From assembly GCF_010728925.1 (NCBI RefSeq), contig NZ_AP022608.1, positions 1,736,001-1,800,000 on the forward strand: a stretch of DNA of 64,000 nt. Direction: 5' to 3'. The notes beneath the pieces are model-generated. The model did not search any database, was not told the origin of the DNA, and saw only the letters and a program-made list of their open reading frames with translations. Positions 16,147 to 23,652 of this stretch are shown in pieces; position 1 is the stretch's first letter; each line of letters starts with the position of its first letter. The DNA comes from Mycolicibacterium gadium. GTDB lineage: Bacteria > Actinomycetota > Actinomycetes > Mycobacteriales > Mycobacteriaceae. Position numbers and translations under genes: made by a program.

Positions 16147-17019
16147 CTATTGGGTCTGCGGGTTCACACTTCCCACGCCACCCCATCGCGAGGGCGGCCA
16201 GGCGATGAACTGTGCTTTTCCAATCACATTGTCGACCGGCACGGTGCCCGCCTCCGGGTCACCCGTACACAGCAGGCCGCGTTGTGCGTCCTCGGGGGTG
16301 TTGGTGCAGTGTGCGCGCGAATCGGCGGAATGCGTGCGGTTGTCACCCATCACCCACACCTTGTCCTCGGGAACCGTCACCGGTCCGAACTCATTGCCGA
16401 GGCACGCGGCGTAGGGGTTGGAGGGCGCGACATTCATCGTGGTGTAGTCGAGATACGGCTCGTCGAGGCGCTTGCCGTCCACCGTCAGCCCCGTGTCCGC
16501 TCGGCACTCGACGGTCTGCCCTCCCACCGCGATCACGCGCTTCACCAGGTCGTTCTCGTCGGGCGGGACGAAGCCGATGAAGGACAGCGCGTTCTGTACC
16601 CAGCGCACCGCGGTGTTGTCGGAACGAATCGACTTGTAGCCGATGTTCCAGTTCGGCGGCCCCTTGAAGACGATGACATCGCCGGGCTCCGGCGAGCCGA
16701 ACCGGTACGACAGCTTGTCGACCATAATGCGGTCACCTGTGCAGCCGGCGCAGCCGTGCAGGGTGGGCTCCATCGACTCCGAAGGAATGAGGTACGGGCG
16801 CGCGACGAACGTCAGCATGACGTAGTAGAGAACCAGCGCGATCGAGATCAGAATCGCGAATTCGCGCAGCGCACCGTGCTTCTTCTTGGGCTCTTCGGCG
16901 TCGTTCTCGGACTCGGAGTCCTCGGACACGAGGTCGGTGGGCTCATCGGGGTCGGTGGATCCGCTCACCGCATCAGGGTAGCCACCGCGGCGCTCGTCGC
17001 CGCGATCATCGGCTGCCAC
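16147..17019 (-). CDS. lepB: Signal peptidase I
   Basis: A 290-residue membrane-anchored serine protease (family S26) that removes signal peptides from exported proteins. An acidic cytosolic leader (about residues 15-48) precedes one transmembrane segment, ILISIALVLYYVMLTFV. The catalytic Ser is in IPSESMEPTL, the catalytic Lys in LVKRVIAVGG, and box E is WVMGDNRTHSADSR. It is Rv2903c-like in position, between rplS and rnhB. A hairpin lies between it and rplS and could reduce read-through from the ribosomal gene. Confidence 0.95.
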   Translation of the reverse strand: MAADDRGDERRGGYPDAVSGSTDPDEPTDLVSEDSESENDAEEPKKKHGALREFAILISIALVLYYVMLTFVARPYLIPSESMEPTLHGCAGCTGDRIMVDKLSYRFGSPEPGDVIVFKGPPNWNIGYKSIRSDNTAVRWVQNALSFIGFVPPDENDLVKRVIAVGGQTVECRADTGLTVDGKRLDEPYLDYTTMNVAPSNPYAACLGNEFGPVTVPEDKVWVMGDNRTHSADSRAHCTNTPEDAQRGLLCTGDPEAGTVPVDNVIGKAQFIAWPPSRWGGVGSVNPQTQ

Positions 17020-17027
17020 GCGTCAGA

Positions 17028-17055
17028 ACCGGGCGTGTCGGCCGACTACGCCGGT
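17028..17055 (-). terminator. G+C-rich hairpin at the rplS stop codon
   Basis: The arms ACCGGGCGTGTCGG and CCGACTACGCCGGT can pair in blocks of 5, 3 and 5 bp with single-base bulges, centred on the palindrome GTCGGCCGAC. It lies between rplS and lepB on the leftward transcript and has no T tract, so it may be an attenuator or an RNA-stability element rather than a full terminator. Confidence 0.35.
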
Positions 17056-17396
17056 CAGCGCTTCTCCTTGATCTTCGCCTTCTTGCCACGCAGTTCGCGC
17101 AGGTAGTAAAGCTTGGCGCGGCGCACATCGCCACGTGTGACGACGTCGATGTGGTCGATGTTGGGCGAATGCACCGGGAAAGTCCGCTCGACACCCACGC
17201 CGTAGCTTTCCTTGCGCACGGTGAAGGTTTCGCGGATACCGCCACCCTGCCGGCGCAGGACGACGCCCTTGAAGACCTGGATACGTTCCTTGGAGCCCTC
17301 GATGACCTTGACGTGCACGTTCACGGTGTCGCCGGGGCTGAAGTCCGGGATGTCGTCGCGCAGCGACGCCTGATCGACGAAGTCCAGCGTGTTCAT
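17055..17396 (-). CDS. rplS: 50S ribosomal protein L19
   Basis: A 113-residue L19 at the 30S-50S interface. It begins [19 protein letters not shown] and has the conserved [20 protein letters not shown] and [20 protein letters not shown] regions with a basic tail [10 protein letters not shown]. The ATG at 17396 is chosen because it gives the family's usual length; the frame extends upstream but that part is leader sequence. It heads the leftward rplS-lepB-rnhB group (Rv2904c equivalent). Confidence 0.96.
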   Translation of the reverse strand: MNTLDFVDQASLRDDIPDFSPGDTVNVHVKVIEGSKERIQVFKGVVLRRQGGGIRETFTVRKESYGVGVERTFPVHSPNIDHIDVVTRGDVRRAKLYYLRELRGKKAKIKEKR

Positions 17397-17702
17397 CGGT
17401 GACACATCCTTGCTGTCGGCGGCCGCGGGCGTGGTCGCGAAATCAATCGCGTCGCCGAGCCGATCTTTCGGGTTTCGGGGTGTATCTCGCAGCGGACGGA
17501 GAGGCTCAAGGTCCCCGACCGGCACAGACAACTGCTCAATTGTGCCAGAAGGGCCCCCGTCAGGAGAAATCCAGTGATGAACCGCTCCCAAACGCGCCCG
17601 CGGTCTGACCAAGCGTCAGCTGCCGGAGACGGTTAGGCTGGTTAACAGGGTACGGCGGAGTTGTTGCCCGACACCGATTCCAGGACAGCGTCAAGGAGGG
17701 TC
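17397..17702. other. Divergent leader region between rplS and lppW (306 bases)
   Basis: No credible gene is present. The leftward strand holds a possible rplS -10 (CACAAT, about 17535), implying a leader of more than 100 bases. On the rightward strand, GGTTAGGCTGGTTAACAGG (about 17632-17650) could supply a -10 for lppW. No recognised riboswitch or ribosomal leader motif was seen. Confidence 0.4.
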
Positions 17703-18620
17703 ATGCGACGCGGGCCGTCGAAGCTCGTCACGTCACTCGCCATCGCCGGCGTTGCGGTGTTGTCCGCCGGCGGGTGCGAAGCCCGGGTGTACGGAACTAC
17801 CCCGGAATCCGCGCTGACGGTCGTCGTACCGCAGGGCAGGATGGCGCCGCTGCCCGAAGCTCCACCCGACGAACCCGCCGCCACCTTCAACGGACTGGGT
17901 GACCGTACCCGCCAAGCCATCGCCAACGCCGCCAAGACCGGTGCCCGGATCTCCGTCGCGGTACTGGATCGCAACACCGACCAACAGGTGTCGGGCGGGG
18001 ACGGTGCGGCGTTCCCCATCGCATCCGTGGTGAAGCTGTTCATCGCCGACGACCTATTGCTACAGGAATCCAAGGGTGAGACCGAGCTGTCACCAGCCGA
18101 TCGCAGCGCGCTCGACGTCATGCTCAGATCGTCAGACGACAGTGCGGCCGAGAACTTCTGGAACCGCAGCGGCGGAAGCGACATCGTCAACCGCGTGGTG
18201 GCACGGTACGGCCTGGCCAACACCAAGCAGCCGTACAACGGCAAATGGGACCTCACGACAAGCACCGCGGGCGATCTGGTCCGGTACTACGACAAATTGC
18301 TGGCGGGCACCGGCGGATTGCCACAGGAACAGGCCAACGTCATCCTGGCCAATCTCGCGCAGTCGACGCCGAGGGGAATCGACGGCTATCCGCAACGGTT
18401 CGGCATTCCCGACGGGCTCTATGCCGAGCCTGTCGCCGTCAAACAGGGGTGGTTCTGCTGTTGGAGCGGCGCCAACCAATTACACGTGTCCACCGGCGTC
18501 ATCGGCCCAGAGCGACGCTACGTCATGGCCATCGGATCGCTGGATCCCACCGGTGACGCGGCCGCACGCGATCACGTCACCCAACTCGTCAAGACGATGT
18601 TCCCCGGCGGCCGGATCTAG
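17703..18620 (+). CDS. lppW: Serine hydrolase / beta-lactamase-fold lipoprotein LppW-like
   Basis: A 305-residue exported protein. The N-terminus MRRGPSKLVTSLAIAGVAVL is a signal sequence followed by SAGGC, a plausible lipobox with Cys as the lipidated residue. The body is a class A beta-lactamase-like fold: the Ser and Lys are in ASVVKLF (SxxK), with SDDSAAENFW as the SxN-like region. No canonical KTG is obvious near the KQGWFCCW segment, so activity may differ from true beta-lactamases. AAGGAGGGTC directly before the ATG at 17703 fixes the start. It matches Rv2905 in position. Confidence 0.82.
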   Translation: MRRGPSKLVTSLAIAGVAVLSAGGCEARVYGTTPESALTVVVPQGRMAPLPEAPPDEPAATFNGLGDRTRQAIANAAKTGARISVAVLDRNTDQQVSGGDGAAFPIASVVKLFIADDLLLQESKGETELSPADRSALDVMLRSSDDSAAENFWNRSGGSDIVNRVVARYGLANTKQPYNGKWDLTTSTAGDLVRYYDKLLAGTGGLPQEQANVILANLAQSTPRGIDGYPQRFGIPDGLYAEPVAVKQGWFCCWSGANQLHVSTGVIGPERRYVMAIGSLDPTGDAAARDHVTQLVKTMFPGGRI

Positions 18621-18670
18621 CTCTGGCCGAGTCGGGCCACACCAGCATGCGTGCAGCAGAGGACGGTCGG

Positions 18671-19366
18671 TCAGTCCAGCAGGTCGGGCCGGCGCTCACG
18701 GGTGCGTTGCAGGCCCTGTTCCTGTCGCCACGCGGCGATCTTGGCGTGGTCGCCGGACAGCAGAATCTCGGGCACGTCGAGCCCGCGCCAGCTCGGCGGC
18801 CGAGTGTAGCTCGGTCCTTCCAGAATCCCGTCAGAATGCGAATCATCTTGGTATGAAGCGGGATTGCCAAGCACGTCCGGCAGCAGGCGCGCGACCGCTT
18901 CGATCATGACCAACGTCGCGGACTCACCCCCGGGCAGCACGTAGTCGCCGATCGACACTTCTTCGACGCGCATCCGGCGGGCCGCATCGTCGGCGACCCG
19001 CTGGTCGATGCCTTCGTACCGTCCACACGCGAACACCAGATGCTTTTCGGTGCTCCACCGCTGGGCGTCGGCCTGGGTGAACAGCCTGCCCGCGGGCGTC
19101 GGAACCACCAAAAGGGTTTCCTCGGAACATATTTCGTCGAGCGCCTCACCCCACACTGGGGCCTTCATGACCATCCCCGGCCCACCGCCGTAGGGCGAGT
19201 CGTCGACCGAGCGGTGCACATCATGGGTCCAGCGGCGCAGATCATGCACCGCCACCGAGAAGATTCCGGCCTCGATCGCCCTGCCCGGCAACGACTGTCG
19301 CAGCGGATCGAGATACGCCGGGAACACGGTCACCACATCGATTTTCAGACCGCTGCTCATCGTCAT
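18671..19366 (-). CDS. trmD: tRNA (guanine-N1)-methyltransferase
   Basis: A 231-residue SPOUT-class enzyme that makes m1G37 next to the anticodon using S-adenosylmethionine. Diagnostic blocks are [10 protein letters not shown] at the start, [14 protein letters not shown], and the knot sequence [11 protein letters not shown]. The start codon overlaps the rimM stop as ATGA, so the pair is translationally coupled. It belongs to the leftward rpsP-KH-rimM-trmD operon and converges on lppW across a 50-base gap with no clear terminator. Confidence 0.96.
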   Translation of the reverse strand: MTMSSGLKIDVVTVFPAYLDPLRQSLPGRAIEAGIFSVAVHDLRRWTHDVHRSVDDSPYGGGPGMVMKAPVWGEALDEICSEETLLVVPTPAGRLFTQADAQRWSTEKHLVFACGRYEGIDQRVADDAARRMRVEEVSIGDYVLPGGESATLVMIEAVARLLPDVLGNPASYQDDSHSDGILEGPSYTRPPSWRGLDVPEILLSGDHAKIAAWRQEQGLQRTRERRPDLLD

Positions 19367-19878
19367 TCCAGTTCCAGCAGACCCTCGGGCGGGTCTATCT
19401 CGATCACCTGATCCGCCAGCGACACTGACGTCACGATCGCGCCGACGAACGGCACGAGCACCTCACGCTCGCCGGTTCGTATCGAAAGCAACTCTCCCGC
19501 AGCGGTATGCAGCACCTCCGCGACCGCGCCGACGTCGGCTCCGGCGGTGGTCCGGACCCGCAGCCCCTCCAGTTGATGGTCGTAGAACTCGTCGGGATCG
19601 TCGATCGGAGGCAGGTCCGCGGAATCGACGAGGAACAGCGTGCCGCGCAACGCGTCAGCGCTGTCGCGGTCGGAAATTCCTTCGAGCCGGACCAGCAGCC
19701 GGCCACTGTGCGGACGCGAAGTATCGACGACGAAGCGGCGGTCGGTTCCGCCTTTGGCGCGAGCGCGCAGGCTGGTCCCCGGCGCGAAGCGGGTTTCGGG
19801 GTCGTCGGTACGAACATCGACGACGAGCTCTCCGGTGACCCCGTGCGCCTTGACGACCCGCCCGACAACCAGGTCCAT
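19363..19878 (-). CDS. rimM: 16S rRNA processing protein RimM
   Basis: A 171-residue 30S assembly factor that binds ribosomal protein S19. The N-terminal RimM domain begins [20 protein letters not shown]; the C-terminal PRC-barrel domain carries [13 protein letters not shown] and [15 protein letters not shown]. It is six bases after the KH-domain gene and overlaps trmD by four bases. The order rpsP-KH-rimM-trmD is widely conserved. Confidence 0.95.
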   Translation of the reverse strand: MDLVVGRVVKAHGVTGELVVDVRTDDPETRFAPGTSLRARAKGGTDRRFVVDTSRPHSGRLLVRLEGISDRDSADALRGTLFLVDSADLPPIDDPDEFYDHQLEGLRVRTTAGADVGAVAEVLHTAAGELLSIRTGEREVLVPFVGAIVTSVSLADQVIEIDPPEGLLELE

Positions 19879-19884
19879 CTCGAC

Positions 19885-20127
19885 CTACTGGTCGGTGTCC
19901 ACCACGTCGACGCGGATCCCGCGGCCGCCAATGCCCGCCACCAGCGTGCGCAGCGCGGTCGCGGTGCGTCCGCCGCGGCCGATGACCTTGCCGAGGTCGT
20001 CCGGATGGACGTGTACCTCGACGGTGCGCCCGCGGCGACTCGTGACCATGTCGACCCGGACATCGTCGGGGTTGTCCACGATTCCGCGAACCAGGTGCTC
20101 GACGGCGTCGACGACGACTGAGCTCAC
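19885..20127 (-). CDS. KH-domain RNA-binding protein (KhpA-like)
   Basis: An 80-residue single type II KH-domain protein. The GxxG loop is in GKVIGRGGRTATALRTLV. Small KH proteins of this kind (KhpA, YlqC) bind RNA and in other Gram-positive bacteria pair with KhpB to control division proteins or small RNAs. It lies 8 bases after rpsP and 6 bases before rimM (Rv2908c equivalent). Confidence 0.92.
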   Translation of the reverse strand: MSSVVVDAVEHLVRGIVDNPDDVRVDMVTSRRGRTVEVHVHPDDLGKVIGRGGRTATALRTLVAGIGGRGIRVDVVDTDQ

Positions 20128-20135
20128 AGCCGGGC

Positions 20136-20639
20136 TCAGCTTTCGGAGGACTCGGGTGCGGCCGCGGCCGGCGTGGCCTCGGCACCCTCGGCGGCGGCCT
20201 CGGCGGGCGCCTCATCAGCCGTCTCGGCCTTCTCGGCGGCCTTCTTGGCAGGCGCCTTCTTCTTCTTGGGCTGCGTCGCCTCGCCCGACGGTGCGCCCTC
20301 GGCTTCGGCCAGGGCCGCGTTGAAGAGGTCCAGCTTGCTGGGCTTGGGTTCCTTGACCTTCAGTGTGCCCTCGGCACCGGGCAGACCCTTGAACTTCTGC
20401 CAGTCGCCGGTGATCTTCAGCAGCTGCAGGACGGGCTCGGTGGGCTGGGCGCCCACGCCCAGCCAGTACTGGGCCCGCTCGGAGTCGATCTCGATGAGGC
20501 TCGGATCTTCCTTCGGGTGATACCGGCCGATGACCTCGATCGACCGGCCGTCACGGCGGGTGCGCGCGTCAGCGACGGCGATGCGGTACTGGGGATTGCG
20601 GATCTTGCCAAGCCGAGTCAGCTTGATCTTGACAGCCAT
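20136..20639 (-). CDS. rpsP: 30S ribosomal protein S16 with long alanine-rich tail
   Basis: A 167-residue protein. Residues 1-85 are a standard S16 ([20 protein letters not shown], then [20 protein letters not shown]). The remaining half is a low-complexity tail of Ala, Glu, Lys and Pro ([13 protein letters not shown] and then acidic repeats), longer than in most bacteria but common in mycobacteria. The ATG at 20639 is the family start. It heads the leftward operon. A hairpin lies in its leader. Confidence 0.95.
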   Translation of the reverse strand: MAVKIKLTRLGKIRNPQYRIAVADARTRRDGRSIEVIGRYHPKEDPSLIEIDSERAQYWLGVGAQPTEPVLQLLKITGDWQKFKGLPGAEGTLKVKEPKPSKLDLFNAALAEAEGAPSGEATQPKKKKAPAKKAAEKAETADEAPAEAAAEGAEATPAAAAPESSES

Positions 20640-20728
20640 GGTTGAACGACTTCTCCTGTGATTGCCACGCTGCAATTCAGCGGTGCCGGCCGATTGCCAG
20701 CACCCGGTTTTGCTTTACGTGTGTGACC

Positions 20729-20752
20729 GCCGCGCAGCCGTAGTCGCGCGGC
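20729..20752 (-). other. Leader hairpin upstream of rpsP
   Basis: GCCGCGC and GCGCGGC form a perfect 7-bp stem with a 10-base loop, about 90-113 bases upstream of the rpsP start. It may be a leader structure of the ribosomal operon. No known ribosomal-protein binding motif was recognised. Confidence 0.3.
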
Positions 20753-20804
20753 AGACAGCGGCCTATTCTGCCAGAACAGCCCCTACCGGTGGAAATCCGG
20801 TCGC

Positions 20805-20810
20805 TACCCT
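20805..20810 (+). promoter_or_regulatory. -10 element TACCCT for a leaderless SnoaL-like gene
   Basis: TACCCT ends 7 bases before the GTG at 20818, and there is no ribosome site. This is the spacing expected when transcription starts at the start codon. Confidence 0.4.
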
Positions 20811-20817
20811 CTCGGAT

Positions 20818-21300
20818 GTGGACGCCGCCGACACCCTGCTCGAGATCGAAGCCATCAAGCAATTGAAGGCACGCTACTGCCGCTTTCTGGACACGAAGGA
20901 CTGGCAGGGGTGGCGCGGGGTGTTCGCCGACGACTTTCACAGCGACACGTCGCCCTCGGGCGGCAAGGTGATCGACGGTGCCGACGAGTTCGTCGCATTC
21001 GTGCGCAAGACGCTGGAGAAGCAGCCGACCGTGCATCAAGTGCATGCTCCCGAGATCGAGCTGACCTCGGCCACCACCGCGCGAGGGGTGTGGGCGCTCA
21101 ACGATGTCGTCCGGCTGGCACCGGGTCTGAACCTCGACGGCTACGGCCACTACCACGAGACCTACGAGAAGATCGACGGCCAATGGCGCATCAAAAGCTC
21201 GACGTTGACCCGCCTGCGTACCGACTTCTTCAATCCGCTGTTCTCCGTGCGCATTTCGGACCGGCTGACCCGGGCGGCGGCCAAGCTGGCACGCCGCTGA
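20818..21300 (+). CDS. SnoaL/NTF2-fold protein
   Basis: A 160-residue cone-fold protein with EIEAIKQLKARYCRFLDTKD, the usual SnoaL_4 first helix, and a late GHYHETYEKIDGQWRIKSST strand. GTG at 20818 is preferred to upstream in-frame codons because homologous sequence begins there and a -10 lies 7 bases before it. Rightward, divergent from rpsP. Its end faces another SnoaL-like gene of the opposite strand, three bases away. The reaction and substrate are unknown. Confidence 0.75.
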   Translation: MDAADTLLEIEAIKQLKARYCRFLDTKDWQGWRGVFADDFHSDTSPSGGKVIDGADEFVAFVRKTLEKQPTVHQVHAPEIELTSATTARGVWALNDVVRLAPGLNLDGYGHYHETYEKIDGQWRIKSSTLTRLRTDFFNPLFSVRISDRLTRAAAKLARR

Positions 21301-21303
21301 ACG

Positions 21304-21738
21304 CTACAGAAGCTTGTCGAAGCACTTCTCCTCGACGCGCTTGCTCATTCGCCAGCCCTCCGCGGTGCGGACGAACTCGTCGACGTACCAGATGCCGACG
21401 AACAGGATCTGCTTCTCCTCGGCGTTGAAAACCATCGGGTTGAAGCAGATCGTGCGCGAGGACGCGGTGTCGCCGTCTATGCGGACATCGAAATTGCCCA
21501 GCATGTGGTAGTAGGCCGGGAAGTTCGGAAGCACGTCCTCGAGCCACGCCTTGACCTGCGGAAAACGCCCGTCAATCCCGCCGGTGACGCGGTAGTCGAT
21601 GTAGGCGTCCGGGGTGAAGACGCGATCAAGGTTGTCGAATTGCTTCTGATCGATCGCGTTCGAGTAGTCGATCATCAACTGCTGTATCTCGAAACGATCC
21701 GATATCTCTTCCAGGCTCAACATGAGTCGATTGAACAC
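21304..21738 (-). CDS. SnoaL/NTF2-fold protein (Rv2910c-like)
   Basis: A 144-residue cone-fold protein, with LEEISDRFEIQQLMIDYSNA at the start and IWYVDEFVRTAEGWRMSKR near the end. It occupies the place of Rv2910c between rpsP and dacB2. The GTG at 21738 is chosen because GGAG lies five bases before it; the ATG at 21723 lacks a ribosome site. It is only distantly similar to its convergent neighbour. No function is known. Confidence 0.78.
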   Translation of the reverse strand: MFNRLMLSLEEISDRFEIQQLMIDYSNAIDQKQFDNLDRVFTPDAYIDYRVTGGIDGRFPQVKAWLEDVLPNFPAYYHMLGNFDVRIDGDTASSRTICFNPMVFNAEEKQILFVGIWYVDEFVRTAEGWRMSKRVEEKCFDKLL

Positions 21739-21766
21739 GATCGCTCCGCATTGTCTCGGCTGGCGA

Positions 21767-21772
21767 TAGGCT
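21767..21772 (+). promoter_or_regulatory. -10 element TAGGCT for leaderless dacB2
   Basis: TAGGCT ends 8 bases before the ATG at 21781, with no ribosome site between them; leaderless transcription is likely. Confidence 0.45.
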
Positions 21773-21780
21773 CAGCCGTC

Positions 21781-22659
21781 ATGCGGAGGATTCTTGTCTG
21801 CATCGCGACCACGCTGTGCCTATTCGCCGGGGGGACCGCGGTGGCCTCAGCCGTGCCGGCCGCCGTCGTCCAGCCATCCGGTTCGGTTCCCGTCCCCGAA
21901 GGCCCCGCCCAGGCATGGATCGTCGCCGACATGGACAGCGGCGCCGTGCTGGCGGCCCGTGACGAGTACGGCCAGTTCGCACCCGCAAGCACCATCAAGG
22001 TGCTGCTTGCGCTGACGGTGCTCGACGAACTCCCGCTCGACGCGACGATCGTGGCCAGCGAGGCCGACACCAAGGTGGAATGCAACTGCGCAGGCGTGAC
22101 CCCCGGCATGGTCTACACCACACGCCAGCTGCTCGAGGCGCTGCTGCTGGTGTCGGGCAACGACGCCGCCAACACCCTGGCGAGCATGCTCGGCGGCCAA
22201 GACGTCGCTGTGATGAAGATGAACGGCAAGGCGGCGCTGCTCGGCGCGTACGGCACCAATGCGGGCTCACCGTCGGGTCTCGACGGTCCGGGCATCGACA
22301 TGTGGTCCTCGCCGCACGACCTTGCGGTGATCTTCCGTGCCGCCATGGCCAACCCGGTGTTCGCGCAGATCACCGCCCAGCCGACCGCCGTCTTCCCCAC
22401 CAAGACCGGTGACAAGGTGCTGGTCAACCAGGACGAGCTGCTCAAGCGCTATCCGGGCACCCTTGGCGGCAAGACGGGCTTCACCGACCTCGCGCAGAAG
22501 ACGTTCGTCGGCGCAGCGGGCCGCAACGGCCGACGCCTGGTCATCGCGATGATGTTCGGTATGGACAAGCCCGGGCAGCCGACCTACTGGGATCAGGCCG
22601 CCAGCCTGCTGGACTGGGGCTTTGCACTTGATCGGAATGCGACGATCGGCAGTCTTTAG
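21781..22659 (+). CDS. dacB2: D-alanyl-D-alanine carboxypeptidase, DacB2-like (copy 1)
   Basis: A 292-residue low-molecular-weight penicillin-binding protein (peptidase S11) that trims the terminal D-Ala from peptidoglycan stem peptides outside the membrane. The signal peptide MRRILVCIATTLCLFAGGTA ends near an ASA site. The three active-site motifs are present: STIK (SxxK), SGN in LLVSGNDAANTLA, and KTG in GGKTGFTDLA. No C-terminal membrane anchor helix is obvious. It matches Rv2911 in position and is followed after 72 bases by a second, related copy. Confidence 0.93.
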   Translation: MRRILVCIATTLCLFAGGTAVASAVPAAVVQPSGSVPVPEGPAQAWIVADMDSGAVLAARDEYGQFAPASTIKVLLALTVLDELPLDATIVASEADTKVECNCAGVTPGMVYTTRQLLEALLLVSGNDAANTLASMLGGQDVAVMKMNGKAALLGAYGTNAGSPSGLDGPGIDMWSSPHDLAVIFRAAMANPVFAQITAQPTAVFPTKTGDKVLVNQDELLKRYPGTLGGKTGFTDLAQKTFVGAAGRNGRRLVIAMMFGMDKPGQPTYWDQAASLLDWGFALDRNATIGSL

Positions 22660-22717
22660 CCGATGCAAAGTTGCTGAATCGCAACACGTTCGAGACCGCG
22701 AATCCGAACGCGCCGGT

Positions 22718-22723
22718 TACGCT
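22718..22723 (+). promoter_or_regulatory. -10 element TACGCT for a leaderless second carboxypeptidase gene
   Basis: TACGCT ends 8 bases before the GTG at 22732, with no ribosome site. It suggests that the second copy has its own leaderless promoter. Confidence 0.4.
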
Positions 22724-22731
22724 CGGCGTCC

Positions 22732-23556
22732 GTGCGAAAGTTGTTGGCCGCCTTGGCGATCACCCTGTGCTCGGCCAATGCGGTAGCGGCTCCCGCCGCG
22801 GCGCAGCCCGCCATGGAGCCGTCGGGGGCTGTCGCGTTGCCGGAAGGGCCGGCGCAGGCGTGGCTGCTCGCCGATCTGGACACCGGAGCAATTCTGGCCT
22901 CCCGCAACCCAAATGAGCCACACGCGCCCGCGAGCACCATCAAACCGCTGCTGGCGATGGTGGTGCTGGACAATCTGCGGCCGGACAACTTCGCTCGTGC
23001 CAACTCGTCACATACCGAGGTCGAGTGCTCGTGCGTGGGTTTGAAGCCGGGGCAGCCCTACACCGTTCAGCAGCTGTTGGCGGCGCTGCTGATGGTGTCG
23101 GGTAACGACGCGGCGAACATGCTGGCAGACATGCTCGGCGGACAGGGTGTCGCGGTCCCGGCGATGAATCGCAAGGCCGCCTCCCTCGGCGCCCGGTCCA
23201 CCAAGGCGTCGTCGCCGTCGGGGCTGGACGGGCCGGGGTGGGAATCCACCACCACACCCCTCGACCTCGCGTTGATCTATCGCGCGGCGCTGCGCTATCC
23301 GCTGATCGCACAGATCATGCGATCGCCGTCGGCGCAGTTCCCCGGGAAGGCCCTCACCAACCAGAACGAACTCCTGAGCCGCTACCCCGGCACGTTCGCG
23401 GGCAAGACCGGGTTCACCAATCTCGCGCGCCACACCTATGTGGCCGCCGCCCAGCGTGGCAACCGCCGTCTTGTGGTGGTGGAGATGTACGGCACCGGCG
23501 ATCTGTACGGCCAGGCGATGCGCTTGTTCGACTGGGGTTTCGGCCAGCCTCGCTGA
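22732..23556 (+). CDS. D-alanyl-D-alanine carboxypeptidase (tandem copy 2)
   Basis: A 274-residue S11 peptidase homologous to its left neighbour: PEGPAQAWLLADLDTGAILA, STIK in ASTIKPLLA, SGN in LMVSGNDAANMLA and KTG in AGKTGFTNLA. The signal peptide MRKLLAALAITLCSANAVAA has an AVAAPAAA processing region. Similarity along the whole length and a 72-base gap point to a tandem duplication; M. tuberculosis has one gene here. Both copies keep all catalytic motifs, so both should be active. It may extend carboxypeptidase capacity or act under different conditions. Confidence 0.92.
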   Translation: MRKLLAALAITLCSANAVAAPAAAQPAMEPSGAVALPEGPAQAWLLADLDTGAILASRNPNEPHAPASTIKPLLAMVVLDNLRPDNFARANSSHTEVECSCVGLKPGQPYTVQQLLAALLMVSGNDAANMLADMLGGQGVAVPAMNRKAASLGARSTKASSPSGLDGPGWESTTTPLDLALIYRAALRYPLIAQIMRSPSAQFPGKALTNQNELLSRYPGTFAGKTGFTNLARHTYVAAAQRGNRRLVVVEMYGTGDLYGQAMRLFDWGFGQPR

Positions 23557-23609
23557 CGATTCACCGCTCCCCCACCCCGCGCTAGGGAGGCCACTGCATC
23601 GCGGACCTT

Positions 23610-23628
23610 TCAAGTAAGGTCACCCTAA
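23610..23628 (+). promoter_or_regulatory. IdeR/DtxR-like iron box upstream of the diflavin reductase
   Basis: TCAAGTAAGGTCACCCTAA matches the canonical 19-bp IdeR box TTAGGTTAGGCTAACCTAA at 13 positions, with a conserved CCTAA end. It lies 24-42 bases before the GTG at 23653. A 13/19 match is modest. Confidence 0.35.
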
Positions 23629-23652
23629 ATTTGCGACCGAGGGGATGCGATC

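Noticed and set aside
15523..17106. Rightward 527-codon frame across rnhB and lepB
   Set aside because: Covers two recognised genes on the opposite strand and has shadow composition.
17703..18620. Calling the LppW-like protein a functional beta-lactamase
   Set aside because: The SxxK motif is present but the canonical KTG triad is not evident, so the resistance function is not supported.
22670..22685. GTTGC-N6-GCAAC inverted repeat between the two carboxypeptidase genes
   Set aside because: Only 5 bp of pairing and no T tract; expected by chance in a G+C-rich genome.
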